The notes: generated by a model not told the origin, from the sequence alone. A stretch of DNA of 64,000 bases from MGBC120314 sp051877855 (GCA_051877855.1 JBJEJH010000051.1:15762-79761), one strand, 5' to 3'; positions 25,413-35,274 are shown, counted from the stretch's first letter. Numbers and translations are program-made.

Positions 25413-26609
25413 TTATCTTACGTTCGAATATTCAGTCTTCACAAACCGCTCCAATGCATCTAAGGAACGAAGGACTTTCTCTGTGTCAATACAATACGCC
25501 ATACGGAAGAATCCCGGACAGCCAAAGGTGTCACACGGCACAAGAATCAAATCATACTTTAACGCCTTATTACAGAATGCAATCGAATCCTCCTCCAATG
25601 CCTTCGGAAGAATATAGAAAGTTCCTCCCGGTTTCACCACGGTAAATCCCAGTTCCACAAGCTTATTGTAAATCAGGTTCATATTGGTCTCATATACGGA
25701 CAAATCCGAGGTCTGATCGATCACTTTAGCCACTGCCAGCTGGATGATGGATGGCGGACAGTTATGCCCGGTTCCTCTGGAAATCTGACCACACATATTC
25801 ACGATGGTGGCTGCATCCTTACATGCCGGATTCACCGCCACATAACCAATTCTCTCTCCCGGGAGGGAAAGAGACTTGGAAAATGAATAGCACATAATGG
25901 TGTTATCATAGAACTTTGAAATCACCGGTGCATCCGTTCCTGCAAATACAATCTCACGGTATGGTTCATCCGAAATAATATAAATGTCATGACCATAGGC
26001 TTTGGACTTCTCACGTAGGATATCGGAAAGCCTCTGAATCGTTTCCGTTGAATAAACCACACCGGAAGGATTGTTCGGTGTATTGATTAAGACTGCTGCC
26101 ACATTCTCGTTTAGCATCGCCTCAAACTGCTCAAAATTTATCTGGAAGGTTTTTGTATTGGCCGGAACCACCTTCAATGTCGCCCCGGTTCCGCTGATGT
26201 ACGGGCCATACTCCGGGAAATACGGCGCAAAGGTAAGAATCTCATCCTCCGGCTTTGAAACTGCACGCACCGCATGGGCAATAGCACCTGCCGCACCACT
26301 GGTCATAAAAATATCCTCGCAGGTATAAGGTATGTCAAAACGTCTTGCCAGAGAAGCTGCAATATCTTCACGTACGGAAGTGATACCAAGACTTGGGCTG
26401 TAACCATGAAGCTTCATGGGATTTTCATTCTGTAATAAGTCAATCATCACATCAGTAAATTCCTGTGGCACAGGAACGGAAGGGTTTCCCAGACTATAAT
26501 CAAATACATTTTCATAGCCGATTTCCTGTCCTCTCTTCGTGGCATATTCCGATAACACACGAATCTGTGATTTGCCATTTAACATGGCCTTATACTGTTC
26601 GTTGATCAT
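25413..26609 (-). CDS. PLP-dependent aminotransferase (class I/II, AspC-like)
   Basis: 398 residues. Conserved points include NTPNNPSGVVY, ISDEPYREIVF and the PLP lysine in SFSKSLSLPGERIGY. Such enzymes move amino groups between amino acids and 2-oxoacids; sequence alone suggests aspartate or a broad-range aminotransferase. ATG 26609 is preceded by GGAGG and overlaps the lipid-kinase gene by 20 bases. Confidence 0.9.
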   Translation of the reverse strand: MINEQYKAMLNGKSQIRVLSEYATKRGQEIGYENVFDYSLGNPSVPVPQEFTDVMIDLLQNENPMKLHGYSPSLGITSVREDIAASLARRFDIPYTCEDIFMTSGAAGAIAHAVRAVSKPEDEILTFAPYFPEYGPYISGTGATLKVVPANTKTFQINFEQFEAMLNENVAAVLINTPNNPSGVVYSTETIQRLSDILREKSKAYGHDIYIISDEPYREIVFAGTDAPVISKFYDNTIMCYSFSKSLSLPGERIGYVAVNPACKDAATIVNMCGQISRGTGHNCPPSIIQLAVAKVIDQTSDLSVYETNMNLIYNKLVELGFTVVKPGGTFYILPKALEEDSIAFCNKALKYDLILVPCDTFGCPGFFRMAYCIDTEKVLRSLDALERFVKTEYSNVR

Positions 26610-27498
26610 TTTTACTTCCTCCGAATAAATTATTCTTTTCTTCTTCCACTACTTTTGCACATCGTACCCGGTACTCAGTCACCTCATGAACCGTCTCCCC
26701 ATCAATCTGCAGCGGAGATGGTTCATCGAACTTCACCGTGATATCCCTGCCCTTTAATACGGTGACCACATCCTTGTGACGGATATGCGTTCCAATGTAT
26801 ATTTCAGGAAAAACAGACATTGCCTTAAGTTTTCCAAGATTGTGCACCACCACCAGGGTTATTTCGCCCTCTTCGTTAAGACGATTCTGATCCGGGGCAA
26901 TCTTAATTCCCCCACCATAAAACCGTCCATGCATGGCCGGTGCCAACAGCACCTGGGTAAACTCCTGTTTCACACCATCTACGATAACCGTGGCATTCTT
27001 TGGCTTATAATCGAAGAATAACCCCCGCAGAGCCAGAATGGAATAATTCACATGCCTGCCGGAATGACTCTTAATTTCATCACTTTTCTCGCAGCAATAT
27101 CCATCCACTCCGTAACCGATTCCATTGAGAAAACGATGACTTTCACCCTTCACCGTAACCACCGGAAGATCCTTCATGTAAAGATTCAGATCAACATAAT
27201 CTCCTGTAAATTCATCCTTCACATCACGGGCAAAATCATTTCCTGTCCCGGACTGATAGTAACGAATCTTCACACCCTTTTCGATATCATAGACGGCATT
27301 GATAAACCGGTTCAGCGTGCCGTCACCACCTGCAAGAATAATCTCATCATCAAGCCTCAGCCTCTGATAAAATGTACGAATATCAATCCCGGTAACATCA
27401 ATGAATTCCATCCGTCCCGGGAAAGTCTTTCGAATATTCAAGGCATCCTTATACCCATGTCCTTTGCTGGCATAAGGATTGTATAATGCGTATATCAC
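26590..27498 (-). CDS. Diacylglycerol/lipid kinase family protein (YegS/DagK-like)
   Basis: 302 residues. The catalytic nucleotide motif GGDGTLNRFINAV, the SGTGNDFAR motif and a C-terminal beta domain (LQIDGETV) are present. These kinases phosphorylate diacylglycerol or related lipids at the inner membrane face; the exact lipid is not clear. The start is GTG 27498 with AGGAGA upstream. Confidence 0.9.
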   Translation of the reverse strand: MIYALYNPYASKGHGYKDALNIRKTFPGRMEFIDVTGIDIRTFYQRLRLDDEIILAGGDGTLNRFINAVYDIEKGVKIRYYQSGTGNDFARDVKDEFTGDYVDLNLYMKDLPVVTVKGESHRFLNGIGYGVDGYCCEKSDEIKSHSGRHVNYSILALRGLFFDYKPKNATVIVDGVKQEFTQVLLAPAMHGRFYGGGIKIAPDQNRLNEEGEITLVVVHNLGKLKAMSVFPEIYIGTHIRHKDVVTVLKGRDITVKFDEPSPLQIDGETVHEVTEYRVRCAKVVEEEKNNLFGGSKNDQRTV

Positions 27499-27541
27499 AA
27501 TAACTTTTCTCCTGTTACCTCAAGTTCAAATATCTTCGTAA

Positions 27542-27976
27542 TTAAATTACGTAATCATTGCCCTTTTCATTCTGCCAGTCTACAAGATCCTGCAGTGTAA
27601 TACTATCCACTACACCGGAAACGGCTTCACTGATTCTCTTCCAGATCATGGCTGAGACACAGCCTTCCATTCGTCCGCATTCATTACCTTCACTGTTGAC
27701 ACATTCCACCGGTTCAAGGCTTCCCTCCGTGGTACGAAGAATCATCCCAACCGTATATTCTCCCGGTTCCCTGCGGAGAATATATCCGCCCTGGGCTCCG
27801 CGAATGCTCTTAACATATCCGGCCTTATTGAGTAATGAGATAATCTGCTCCAGATATTTTTCGGAAACCTCCTGCCGCTTTGCAACATCCTTAATGGTGA
27901 TTGGGCCCTCACCATTGTGCAGAGCCAGATCTAACATCAGTCGAATGGCATATCTTCCCTTGGTTGAAATCTTCAT
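27542..27976 (-). CDS. Rrf2-family transcription regulator
   Basis: 144 residues. It has an N-terminal winged helix (YAIRLMLDLALHNGEGPITI, then EKYLEQIISLLNKAGYV) and a cluster-binding loop with three cysteines spaced C-x7-C-x5-C at about residues 93-107. IscR-like members bind an iron-sulfur cluster there; CymR-like members sense cysteine supply through CysK. The regulon cannot be read directly, but a cysteine block lies 15 kb away. AGGAGG precedes ATG 27976, and the gene has its own strong promoter. Confidence 0.9.
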   Translation of the reverse strand: MKISTKGRYAIRLMLDLALHNGEGPITIKDVAKRQEVSEKYLEQIISLLNKAGYVKSIRGAQGGYILRREPGEYTVGMILRTTEGSLEPVECVNSEGNECGRMEGCVSAMIWKRISEAVSGVVDSITLQDLVDWQNEKGNDYVI

Positions 27977-28027
27977 TCCAGTCCCTCCTATTCAAAGTCA
28001 TATTATCATACTGAAAAACTATGAATT

Positions 28028-28056
28028 ATTATACAAAGCACCTTCAAAAATGTCAA
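28028..28056 (-). promoter_or_regulatory. Promoter of the rrf2 gene
   Basis: On the minus strand: -35 TTGACA (28051-28056), 17-base spacer, -10 TATAAT (28028-28033); both hexamers are perfect. It is about 50 bases before the start codon. Confidence 0.85.
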
Positions 28057-28080
28057 CGAAGCATCCCGACATCCCGGTAT

Positions 28081-28989
28081 TTAGCGGATAAGTTCCTTGT
28101 ACTGTTCAATCTCTTCCAAATACTTCTGACCAAGAGGACTTAATATCGAACCCTTTCTCTTGATATAACCGATGGTCATAACTTCATCCGACTTCAACGG
28201 CACTGCACGATAATCCGAACCGTTCAATTCTTCACATATAATGCCGGAACACAAGGTATAACCGTTTAATCCCACCATCAGATTCAACATCGTGGCACGG
28301 TCATTGGCCTTGATCAGCTGCTTATACTGATAGGTACTCAGCACTTCCTCAGCAAAATAAAAGGAGTTGTTATTACCCTGGTCAAAGGAGAGACATGGAT
28401 ACTCTTCAAGTTCCTCCAATGCGATTTCCTGATGTTTTGCCAGAGGATGATCCTTCCAGAGATATACATAAATTCCCACCGAGAACAACTCAAAAAATTC
28501 CAGATCATTGTCCTCAAAAATCTTATTCATAACCTTCCGGTTAAAATCATTACGGTATAGAATACCAATCTCGCTTTTGAAGTTCTTCACGTCCTCAATG
28601 ACATCATTGGTTCTACATTCCCGCACTGCAAATTCATATTCATCCATACCGAACTGCTTCACCATCTTCACAAAGGCATCCACAGCAAAGGAATAATGCT
28701 GCATGGATACGCTGAATTTCTTTTTCTGGCTGGTCTTTTCCACGTATTTGGTTTCTACCAGACGATACTGTTCCACCACCTGTCTCGCATAGCCAAGAAA
28801 TTCCTCTCCCTCCGGTGTTGGCACAACACCCCGGTTATTACGGTTAAAGATCGAGATACCAATCTCTGCCTCCAATTCTTTGATAGCGGAGGAAAGGCTT
28901 GGCTGGGATATAAAGAGACTTTTTGCAGCCTCGTTCATAGATCGGTAATCCGCCACAACAATGGCGTATGTTAATTGATTCAGTGTCAT
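28081..28989 (-). CDS. LysR-family transcription regulator
   Basis: 302 residues. An N-terminal helix-turn-helix (MNEAAKSLFISQPSLSSAIK) is followed by a LysR substrate-binding domain. TAGGAG lies six bases before ATG 28989, and the gene begins immediately after folD. The effector and targets are unknown. Co-transcription with folD and fchA makes one-carbon metabolism a candidate, but this is weak inference. Confidence 0.92.
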   Translation of the reverse strand: MTLNQLTYAIVVADYRSMNEAAKSLFISQPSLSSAIKELEAEIGISIFNRNNRGVVPTPEGEEFLGYARQVVEQYRLVETKYVEKTSQKKKFSVSMQHYSFAVDAFVKMVKQFGMDEYEFAVRECRTNDVIEDVKNFKSEIGILYRNDFNRKVMNKIFEDNDLEFFELFSVGIYVYLWKDHPLAKHQEIALEELEEYPCLSFDQGNNNSFYFAEEVLSTYQYKQLIKANDRATMLNLMVGLNGYTLCSGIICEELNGSDYRAVPLKSDEVMTIGYIKRKGSILSPLGQKYLEEIEQYKELIR

Positions 28990-28990
28990 T

Positions 28991-29848
28991 TTATGCTCCT
29001 AAGTACTTTCTCATGGCTGCTTCTACCACATGTCCCACTAATACAGACGTTGTTACACTTCCTGCACCACCCGGTACCGGTGTAATGGCATCAACAACAG
29101 GCTCCGCCTCATCAAATTTCACGTCACCGCAAAGCTTCCCCTCTTCATTCACATTGATACCCACATCGATAACCACCTGTCCCGGACGAAGGTAGGAGGC
29201 ATCCACAACCCCTGCACGTCCTGCGGCTACCACCACGATATCCGCCTCCCGTACCACGGATGGCATATCCACGGTTTTGGTGTGACAAATGGTCACCGTG
29301 GCATTTTTCTTAATCAGCATCATGGCCGCCGGCTTACCCACCACCAGACTTCGTCCGATGACAACCGCCTTCTTGCCGGTACAGTCAATGCCATAGTGAT
29401 CCAGAATCTCCATACATCCCTGTGGTGTACATGGCGCAAATCCCTGCTTTTTCCCCGTAAACACACCGGCCATGGAAGCATCGGTAATACCATCCACATC
29501 CTTCGCACAATCCAGCATATTAATTATCTTTTCTTCATCCAGATGCTTTGGCAGCGGACGGAACAATAGCACACCATGGATATTGTCATTCTGATTCACC
29601 TGTTCAATCGTCTTTATTAATTCCTCCTGGGTAACATCCTCCGGAAGAAGGAACTTCTCACAGGCTACCCCAAGTGTCTCACAACGCTTCGTTGCTCCTC
29701 TCTCATAGGAAAGATCATCTTCACGCTCACCCACACGGATAATACCAAGGGTTGGTGTAATTCCCTTTTCCTGCAGCTTTGCCACATTATTTTTAATTCG
29801 CTCATTCATCGCGGCAGTAACTTCTTTGCCAAGTAATAATTTTGCCAT
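28991..29848 (-). CDS. folD: Methylenetetrahydrofolate dehydrogenase/cyclohydrolase
   Basis: 285 residues. It interconverts 5,10-methylene- and 5,10-methenyl-tetrahydrofolate and hydrolyses the latter to 10-formyl-tetrahydrofolate. Signatures are GVLLFRPLPKHLDE, the PCTPQGCMEIL block and VVIGRSLVVGKPAAMML for the dinucleotide. GAAGGAG precedes ATG 29848. The next gene upstream is FchA, an extra cyclohydrolase, 39 bases away. Confidence 0.95.
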   Translation of the reverse strand: MAKLLLGKEVTAAMNERIKNNVAKLQEKGITPTLGIIRVGEREDDLSYERGATKRCETLGVACEKFLLPEDVTQEELIKTIEQVNQNDNIHGVLLFRPLPKHLDEEKIINMLDCAKDVDGITDASMAGVFTGKKQGFAPCTPQGCMEILDHYGIDCTGKKAVVIGRSLVVGKPAAMMLIKKNATVTICHTKTVDMPSVVREADIVVVAAGRAGVVDASYLRPGQVVIDVGINVNEEGKLCGDVKFDEAEPVVDAITPVPGGAGSVTTSVLVGHVVEAAMRKYLGA

Positions 29849-29887
29849 TTTCTTCTCCTTCTTTGCTTTTTGTTTCAGCCGATCCCT

Positions 29888-30520
29888 TTATTTCATTAAG
29901 CGGGCATTAACATCCGCAAACACCTTGTCTGCCCGTGGTCCATACTCTTCAATCATTGCATTCGCTTCCCGGTTAAGGCTCTCTGCCAGTACACGGTCCT
30001 CCATGGACTTGGTATTGATAAACACATTCAGTGAGGCTCCAAGAAGTGCAGCCTTACAGAATGCTGCTCCGACTCCCGCATCGCTCAATGCAATCACACT
30101 ACCTTTTGCAGCAAATTCTTCAATCAGCTCAATGGATTCACAACATTTTCTCATAATCTCCATAGGAACCTCACAGGCATCCCTAAGAACCACCGCCATC
30201 ACTGCGGCCTTGTGCGCCTTCTCTTCTTCCGTTTCCTTCGGAAGGCTGTAGGCCTTAGACAATGGTTCAAATACTCTGGCATCTTCCTCCACCAAATGTA
30301 ACAGTTCTTTCTGCAAAACATCTGCCTTCTGCTTTAAGGCAATAATTTCTTCTTCTACCTCAGCGTACTTTTTCTTGCCCACAGTAAGACTTCCCACCAT
30401 GTTGCCAAGCGCAGTACCCAGTGCTCCCACCAGTGCGGATGCGCCGCCGCCCCCCGGAACCGGTGCCTTTGTTGATAAAATATCCACAAAATCTTCGCAG
30501 GAATAAGTTGTATATGCCAT
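29888..30520 (-). CDS. fchA: Cyclodeaminase/cyclohydrolase family protein (FchA-like)
   Basis: 210 residues. The glycine-rich TKAPVPGGGGASALVGALG motif near the N-terminus and the helical remainder match formiminotetrahydrofolate cyclodeaminase/methenyl-THF cyclohydrolase. In Clostridia it works with FolD in one-carbon metabolism. AGGAGG lies at good spacing before ATG 30520. First gene of the fchA-folD-lysR unit. Confidence 0.92.
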   Translation of the reverse strand: MAYTTYSCEDFVDILSTKAPVPGGGGASALVGALGTALGNMVGSLTVGKKKYAEVEEEIIALKQKADVLQKELLHLVEEDARVFEPLSKAYSLPKETEEEKAHKAAVMAVVLRDACEVPMEIMRKCCESIELIEEFAAKGSVIALSDAGVGAAFCKAALLGASLNVFINTKSMEDRVLAESLNREANAMIEEYGPRADKVFADVNARLMK

Positions 30521-30581
30521 AATGATCCTCCTGATTGTTCAATAATTTATGATGGTTTTAATTCATTCAATACTCCATTAA

Positions 30582-30610
30582 ATGATACCATACTTTAGCT
30601 GATGCGTCAA
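30582..30610 (-). promoter_or_regulatory. Promoter of fchA-folD-lysR
   Basis: On the minus strand: -35 TTGACG (30605-30610), 17-base spacer, -10 TATCAT (30582-30587). About 60 bases before the fchA start. Confidence 0.7.
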
Positions 30611-30744
30611 AGAATATCCCCGCATAAAATCTTTATGCAATCTTAATACCAATCCCGTAAAATTAACACCCTCTTAAACCTAAAAATTATACAATAATCT
30701 CACATCAATTTATGAATGAAAATATGAAAAACAAGGAGTTTATC

Positions 30745-32082
30745 GTGGAAAATAATCTGCACAGAAAAAAACATCTGACCTCATCCCAGATCGTTATATT
30801 GGGATTTGCCGGTGTTATCTTAATCGGGACCATCCTGCTGATGCTTCCCTTTTCTACCCGGGAGGGTATTGTAACCCCCTTCCATCAGGCGCTTTTTACC
30901 TCTACCTCCGCTGTGTGTGTAACCGGCCTGGTGGTAAAGGATACGGCCAGCTACTGGTCCGGATTCGGTCAGACCATCATCTTAATTCTAATCCAGATCG
31001 GCGGCATGGGTGTTGTAACCCTCGCCGCCGCTGTAGCACTGCTATCCGGACGGAAAATATCATTGATGCAGCGAAGCACCATGCAGGAGGCCATCGCCGC
31101 ACCCCAGATGGGCGGTATCGTAAGACTAACCGGATTTATTCTGAAGGCCACCCTGCTTTTTGAATTACTTGGAGCATTGATCATGATGCCTGTGTTTTGG
31201 GGTGATTACGGAGTGCGAGGAATATGGATGGCGGTATTTCATTCCATCTCCGCTTTCTGTAATGCCGGATTTGATGTAATGGGTACCAATGAATTACCCT
31301 TTGCTTCCATTACTTCCTATGCAGGCAATCCGCTGATCAATATTGTTATTATGCTGCTCGTTGTTATTGGTGGTATCGGATTCTTAACTTGGGATGACAT
31401 TCGCACAAACCGTTATCATATCCGGCGTTACCGCATGCAGAGTAAGGTTATTCTTGCAACCACTCTTGCACTGATTCTTTTTCCTGCCGTTTACTTTTAT
31501 TCGCTGGAGTTTCAGGATATGCCTGTGAGCCGGCGAATATTATGTTCGTTGTTCCAATCCGTCACAACCCGTACGGCAGGTTTTAACACCACCGATCTGA
31601 CACTGCTAAGCGGTGCGGGACAATGTATCATGATCATGCTTATGCTCATTGGCGGGTCTCCCGGTTCCACTGCCGGCGGTATGAAAACCACCACAATTGC
31701 TGTACTGTTTACCAACTTAATATCGGTATTCCATCGCAAGGAGGAAGCACACTTCTTTGGACGTCGGATTGAAAATGGTGTTATACAAAATGCAGCGACA
31801 ATTTTAATGATGTACCTGACTTTATTTGTATCAGGCGCCCTGGTAATCAGCATAATCGAAGGCCTTCCTTTGGGACTGTGCCTTTTCGAAACCGCTTCCG
31901 CAGTGGGTACTGTGGGATTATCCCTTGGCATTACCCCGACACTTGGGCTGATATCCCAGGGAATACTGATTGCACTTATGTTTATGGGACGTGTGGGAGG
32001 ATTAACTATCATTTATGCTACACTTTCACAGTCCAATAAGAAGCTTTCCATGCTTCCTCAGGAAAAAATAACCGTTGGATAA
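30745..32082 (+). CDS. ktrB: Potassium uptake transporter, KtrB/TrkH family
   Basis: About 445 residues and eight or more membrane helices in four repeated pore modules: TSTSAVCVTGLVV, SISAFCNAGFDV, TTRTAGFNTTDL and ASAVGTVGLSLG, each with the filter glycine. It imports K+ (with Na+ in KtrB) under control of the RCK subunit encoded next. The frame opens at ATG 30712, but AAGGAG sits six bases before GTG 30745, which I take as the start. It is shorter than E. coli TrkH (483) and similar to KtrB. Confidence 0.93.
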   Translation: MENNLHRKKHLTSSQIVILGFAGVILIGTILLMLPFSTREGIVTPFHQALFTSTSAVCVTGLVVKDTASYWSGFGQTIILILIQIGGMGVVTLAAAVALLSGRKISLMQRSTMQEAIAAPQMGGIVRLTGFILKATLLFELLGALIMMPVFWGDYGVRGIWMAVFHSISAFCNAGFDVMGTNELPFASITSYAGNPLINIVIMLLVVIGGIGFLTWDDIRTNRYHIRRYRMQSKVILATTLALILFPAVYFYSLEFQDMPVSRRILCSLFQSVTTRTAGFNTTDLTLLSGAGQCIMIMLMLIGGSPGSTAGGMKTTTIAVLFTNLISVFHRKEEAHFFGRRIENGVIQNAATILMMYLTLFVSGALVISIIEGLPLGLCLFETASAVGTVGLSLGITPTLGLISQGILIALMFMGRVGGLTIIYATLSQSNKKLSMLPQEKITVG

Positions 32083-32096
32083 GGAGAATAATTATT

Positions 32097-32744
32097 ATGA
32101 AATCTATTTTATTAATTGGCGTAGGACGATTTGGCAAACATATAGCCTTGCAGCTAAACCAGCTGGGACATCAGGTTATGGCTGTGGATGCTGTGGAGGA
32201 ACGAATCAACGATATTCTTCCCTTTGTAACCAATGCCCAGATCGGTGATAGTACCAACATTGATTTTCTAAAGTCTCTGGGGGTAAGAAATTTCGATGTG
32301 TGCATTGTTACCATCGGCAATGATTTTCAAAGTTCCCTTGAAACCACTCTGAATCTGAAGGAACTTGGGGCATCCATGGTGGTATCCCGTGCCGAAAGAG
32401 ACGTGCATGCCAAATTTCTTCTGCGCAATGGTGCGGATGAAATATTATATCCGGAAAAGCAGCTTGCAAAATGGGCAGCCATCCGCTATGCTTCCAACCA
32501 CATTCTTGATTATATTGAACTGGACAGCAACCATTCGATTTTTGAAGTATCGGTTCCAAAATCCTGGATTGGATTAAGCATCGGAAAACTTGATATCCGA
32601 AAAAAATATAATGTCAACATTCTGGCGCTTAAACGCAATGGCGTAATGGATATGTCCATCACACCGGATACACTTCTATCCGACCAGGTAACCCTGCTGG
32701 TGCTGGGTGAATACAAAGCTCTTCAGAAATGTTTTCATATATAA
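32097..32744 (+). CDS. ktrA: Potassium channel regulatory subunit, KtrA/TrkA (RCK)
   Basis: 215 residues. An N-terminal RCK domain with the nucleotide motif LLIGVGRFGKHIA binds ATP/ADP or NAD(H), and a C-terminal RCK_C domain, the usual c-di-AMP site in Firmicutes, ends the protein. It gates KtrB. AAGGAG precedes the ATG, 14 bases after ktrB. A palindromic repeat starts eight bases after its stop. Confidence 0.95.
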   Translation: MKSILLIGVGRFGKHIALQLNQLGHQVMAVDAVEERINDILPFVTNAQIGDSTNIDFLKSLGVRNFDVCIVTIGNDFQSSLETTLNLKELGASMVVSRAERDVHAKFLLRNGADEILYPEKQLAKWAAIRYASNHILDYIELDSNHSIFEVSVPKSWIGLSIGKLDIRKKYNVNILALKRNGVMDMSITPDTLLSDQVTLLVLGEYKALQKCFHI

Positions 32745-32751
32745 ATCACTT

Positions 32752-32894
32752 AAGTTTGTGTATATTATTTCGCGGCGCGTTTGCACTAAGAGCACGCTCG
32801 TAGCGGTACATAAGACGCCAAAAAACGGCGTCTAAGTACCGACGGCGCGCAATTGCCACGAAATAATTATACACAAACATTATCTTCTGTATAG
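32752..32894. repeat. Palindromic interspersed repeat, copy A
   Basis: About 140 bp. Its ends are inverted (AAGTTTGTGTAT... against ...ATACACAAACATT). Inside, a long hairpin pairs 32805-32819 with 32827-32840 around an A-rich loop. The interior is the reverse complement of copy B at 35968, so the two are in opposite orientation. No open frame is present. It looks like a MITE or REP-like element. Confidence 0.8.
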
Positions 32895-32942
32895 TTCGTT
32901 TCACAAACACATAATAACTCAATATAAAAGGAGGTGAGCATA

Positions 32943-33230
32943 TTGAGGGATATCATTCTGGCTATAGCAGTTCTTTTGTTTTTTGCCCTTGGTTCCTTTG
33001 TCATGAAATGTGTGGATTTGTTTCTAAGTAAAATTAACAAATCTGCGGAAACTGAATTAGAACCTCAATCTCCTTCTTATGTGATGCTCACCGGTGACTT
33101 AAAGGATGATGAGCTTCTTAAGGCCATTCATCAATTTAGAGACTGCCATGAATCCATGCAGATTTACCTATGTGAGGATATGTTTTCGAACTTAATGGAA
33201 CCAAATCCCTTCCGGGAAAGTAAAAAGTAG
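32943..33230 (+). CDS. Small unrecognised membrane protein upstream of KdpD
   Basis: 95 residues. One N-terminal membrane helix (IILAIAVLLFFALGSFVM) is followed by a short cytoplasmic or extracytoplasmic domain of about 65 residues with YVMLTGDLKDDELLKAIHQF. The start is TTG 32943, eight bases after AGGAGG; a GTG at 32934 overlaps the ribosome site. It sits about 60 bases before the kdpD-like gene and reads the same way, so it may be part of the signalling unit. It does not match the 29-residue KdpF. Function unknown. Confidence 0.75.
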   Translation: MRDIILAIAVLLFFALGSFVMKCVDLFLSKINKSAETELEPQSPSYVMLTGDLKDDELLKAIHQFRDCHESMQIYLCEDMFSNLMEPNPFRESKK

Positions 33231-33288
33231 CTTATTTTGTGAATTTGTGATATGCTTTTGATTTAGAATCACAAAGGCGGTGATCGAT

Positions 33289-35274
33289 ATGTCTCAGAAA
33301 AAAACACCGGGGCCACAGGATCAGGAAGAACACATTCTTGTCTGCCTGTCCGCCTCTCCCTCCAATGCAAATATTATCCGCACTGCTGCCAGAATGGCTC
33401 AGGCATTTCACGGAACCTTTACTGCGCTGTTTGTTCAGACCAACGCAACCTCAAAACTGTGTGATACCGACCAAAAACGTTTACAGAGTAATGTGAAACT
33501 GGCCGAACAATCAGGGGCTAATATTGTCACCGTGCAGGGTGAAGACATATCCTATCAGATCGCAGAATTTGCCCGAATTTCTAAAGTTACCAAAATAATT
33601 ATTGGACGAAGTAATGCAAAACCACATCACTTCCGGTGGAAATCCACCCTTACCGAGGAATTAATTGAATCGGCTCCTAATCTGGAAATACATATTATTC
33701 CGGATTCCACAACAGACCAACACTATCGGCAAAGAAGTTCTGATGATCTTTATAATATATTTCCAACTGCCACTGATTTTCTGGTTCTTTTGTCCATTCT
33801 CGCAGTTGCAACCGGAATCGGAACGATTTTTAGGGTATTAGGATTCACTGAGGCGAACATCATAACCCTTTACATTCTTGCGGTACTGCTGATTTCGCTT
33901 TTTACCAAAAGTCATTTCTGCAGCGTATTAGGTTCTTTACTTGGTGTATTACTGTTTAACTTTTTCTTCACAGAGCCAAGGCTTACTTTTCACGCTTATG
34001 AGCATGGTTATCCCTTCACTTTCATCATCATGCTGATTGCTTCGATCATTACCGGAACTTTAGCCGGGCGACTCAAAAACCATGCAAAGCAATCCGCACA
34101 GGCTGCTTTCCGCACAAGAGTATTATTCGATACCAACCAGCTTCTGCACAAAGCCATGGACGAGGATGAAATGATCAGTATCACTGCCACGCAGCTCATA
34201 AAATTATTGAACCGCGATATTATTGCTTATACCGAAACCGGCGGCAAATTAGGAAAAGGACAATTGTTTCATCAATCTCCTTACGAGGAAAATCCTTTTT
34301 CTACATTTAAGGAGCAGAATATCGCTGAGTGGGTATTTCAAAACAAGAAGAGAGCCGGTGCCGGAACCAGTACCTTCAGCGAGGCAAATAACCTGTATCT
34401 TGCCCTTCGCATAAACCAGAACGTATACGGCGTCATGGGAATTGCCATCAACAATACTCCCCTGGACGCTTTTGAAAACAGTGTACTCCTATCCATCATC
34501 GATGAATGTGCTCTGGCAATCGAAAATTCCAGAAATGCCAAGGCAAAGGAGGAGGCTGCACTGCTTGCCCAGAAGGAACAGCTGCGGGCCAATTTACTCC
34601 GTGCCATTTCCCACGATTTGCGCACTCCTCTCACCTCCATATCCGGAAATGCCAGCAATCTGATTTCCAACTCATCAAAGCTGGATGAAGAAACAAAAAT
34701 GCTGCTATATAACGATATTTTTGATGATTCCCAGTGGCTGATCAGTCTTGTGGAAAATCTTCTCTCCGTCACACGACTGGAAGAGGGACGATTGAATTTT
34801 AACATGACAACAGAGCTGGTAAACGATGTCATTGAAGAGGCGCTGAAACACATTAATCATAAGAGCACAGAACACCGGATTATTGTAGATCATAACGAGG
34901 ATCTGCTTCTTGCTAAAATGGATTCCAAGCTGATCCTTCAGGTTATTATCAATATTGTGGACAATGCAATTAAGTACACCCCGGTCGGTTCAACCATTCG
35001 GATCCATACCGAAAAGAAAAACAATATGGTCTGCGTCAGTATCGCAGATGATGGCAACGGCATCGAGGATGCCATAAAACCGAAGGTATTTGAAATGTTC
35101 TTTACGGGAAATAATAAAATTGTGGATAGCCGGCGCAGTTTAGGCCTTGGCTTATCCCTCTGCCAGTCCATCATCAATGCCCATGGCGGCGAATTAACCC
35201 TTCGGGACAATGATCCCCATGGCTGCATTTTTACCTTTACACTACCATCCCAGGAGGATATTCAAATTGAATAA
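33289..35274 (+). CDS. KdpD-like sensor histidine kinase lacking the N-terminal KdpD domain
   Basis: About 661 residues. The protein opens with a universal-stress-protein domain (ILVCLSASPSNANIIRTAAR, about 15-135), then a four-helix DUF4118 membrane part (about 160-265), a GAF-like region, HisKA with the phospho-acceptor in AISHDLRTPLTS, and the ATPase domain (DNAIKYTP, GLGLSLCQSI). E. coli KdpD is 894 residues; the missing part is the N-terminal Walker-bearing domain. ATG 33289 follows AAGGCGG; GTG 33280 is inside that site. The partner regulator overlaps its stop. It probably senses K+ or ion stress. Confidence 0.92.
   Translation: MSQKKTPGPQDQEEHILVCLSASPSNANIIRTAARMAQAFHGTFTALFVQTNATSKLCDTDQKRLQSNVKLAEQSGANIVTVQGEDISYQIAEFARISKVTKIIIGRSNAKPHHFRWKSTLTEELIESAPNLEIHIIPDSTTDQHYRQRSSDDLYNIFPTATDFLVLLSILAVATGIGTIFRVLGFTEANIITLYILAVLLISLFTKSHFCSVLGSLLGVLLFNFFFTEPRLTFHAYEHGYPFTFIIMLIASIITGTLAGRLKNHAKQSAQAAFRTRVLFDTNQLLHKAMDEDEMISITATQLIKLLNRDIIAYTETGGKLGKGQLFHQSPYEENPFSTFKEQNIAEWVFQNKKRAGAGTSTFSEANNLYLALRINQNVYGVMGIAINNTPLDAFENSVLLSIIDECALAIENSRNAKAKEEAALLAQKEQLRANLLRAISHDLRTPLTSISGNASNLISNSSKLDEETKMLLYNDIFDDSQWLISLVENLLSVTRLEEGRLNFNMTTELVNDVIEEALKHINHKSTEHRIIVDHNEDLLLAKMDSKLILQVIINIVDNAIKYTPVGSTIRIHTEKKNNMVCVSIADDGNGIEDAIKPKVFEMFFTGNNKIVDSRRSLGLGLSLCQSIINAHGGELTLRDNDPHGCIFTFTLPSQEDIQIE

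Noticed and set aside
30521..30744. Possible THF riboswitch upstream of fchA/folD, or c-di-AMP riboswitch upstream of ktrB
   Set aside because: No conserved core of either class is seen; only promoter hexamers were supported.
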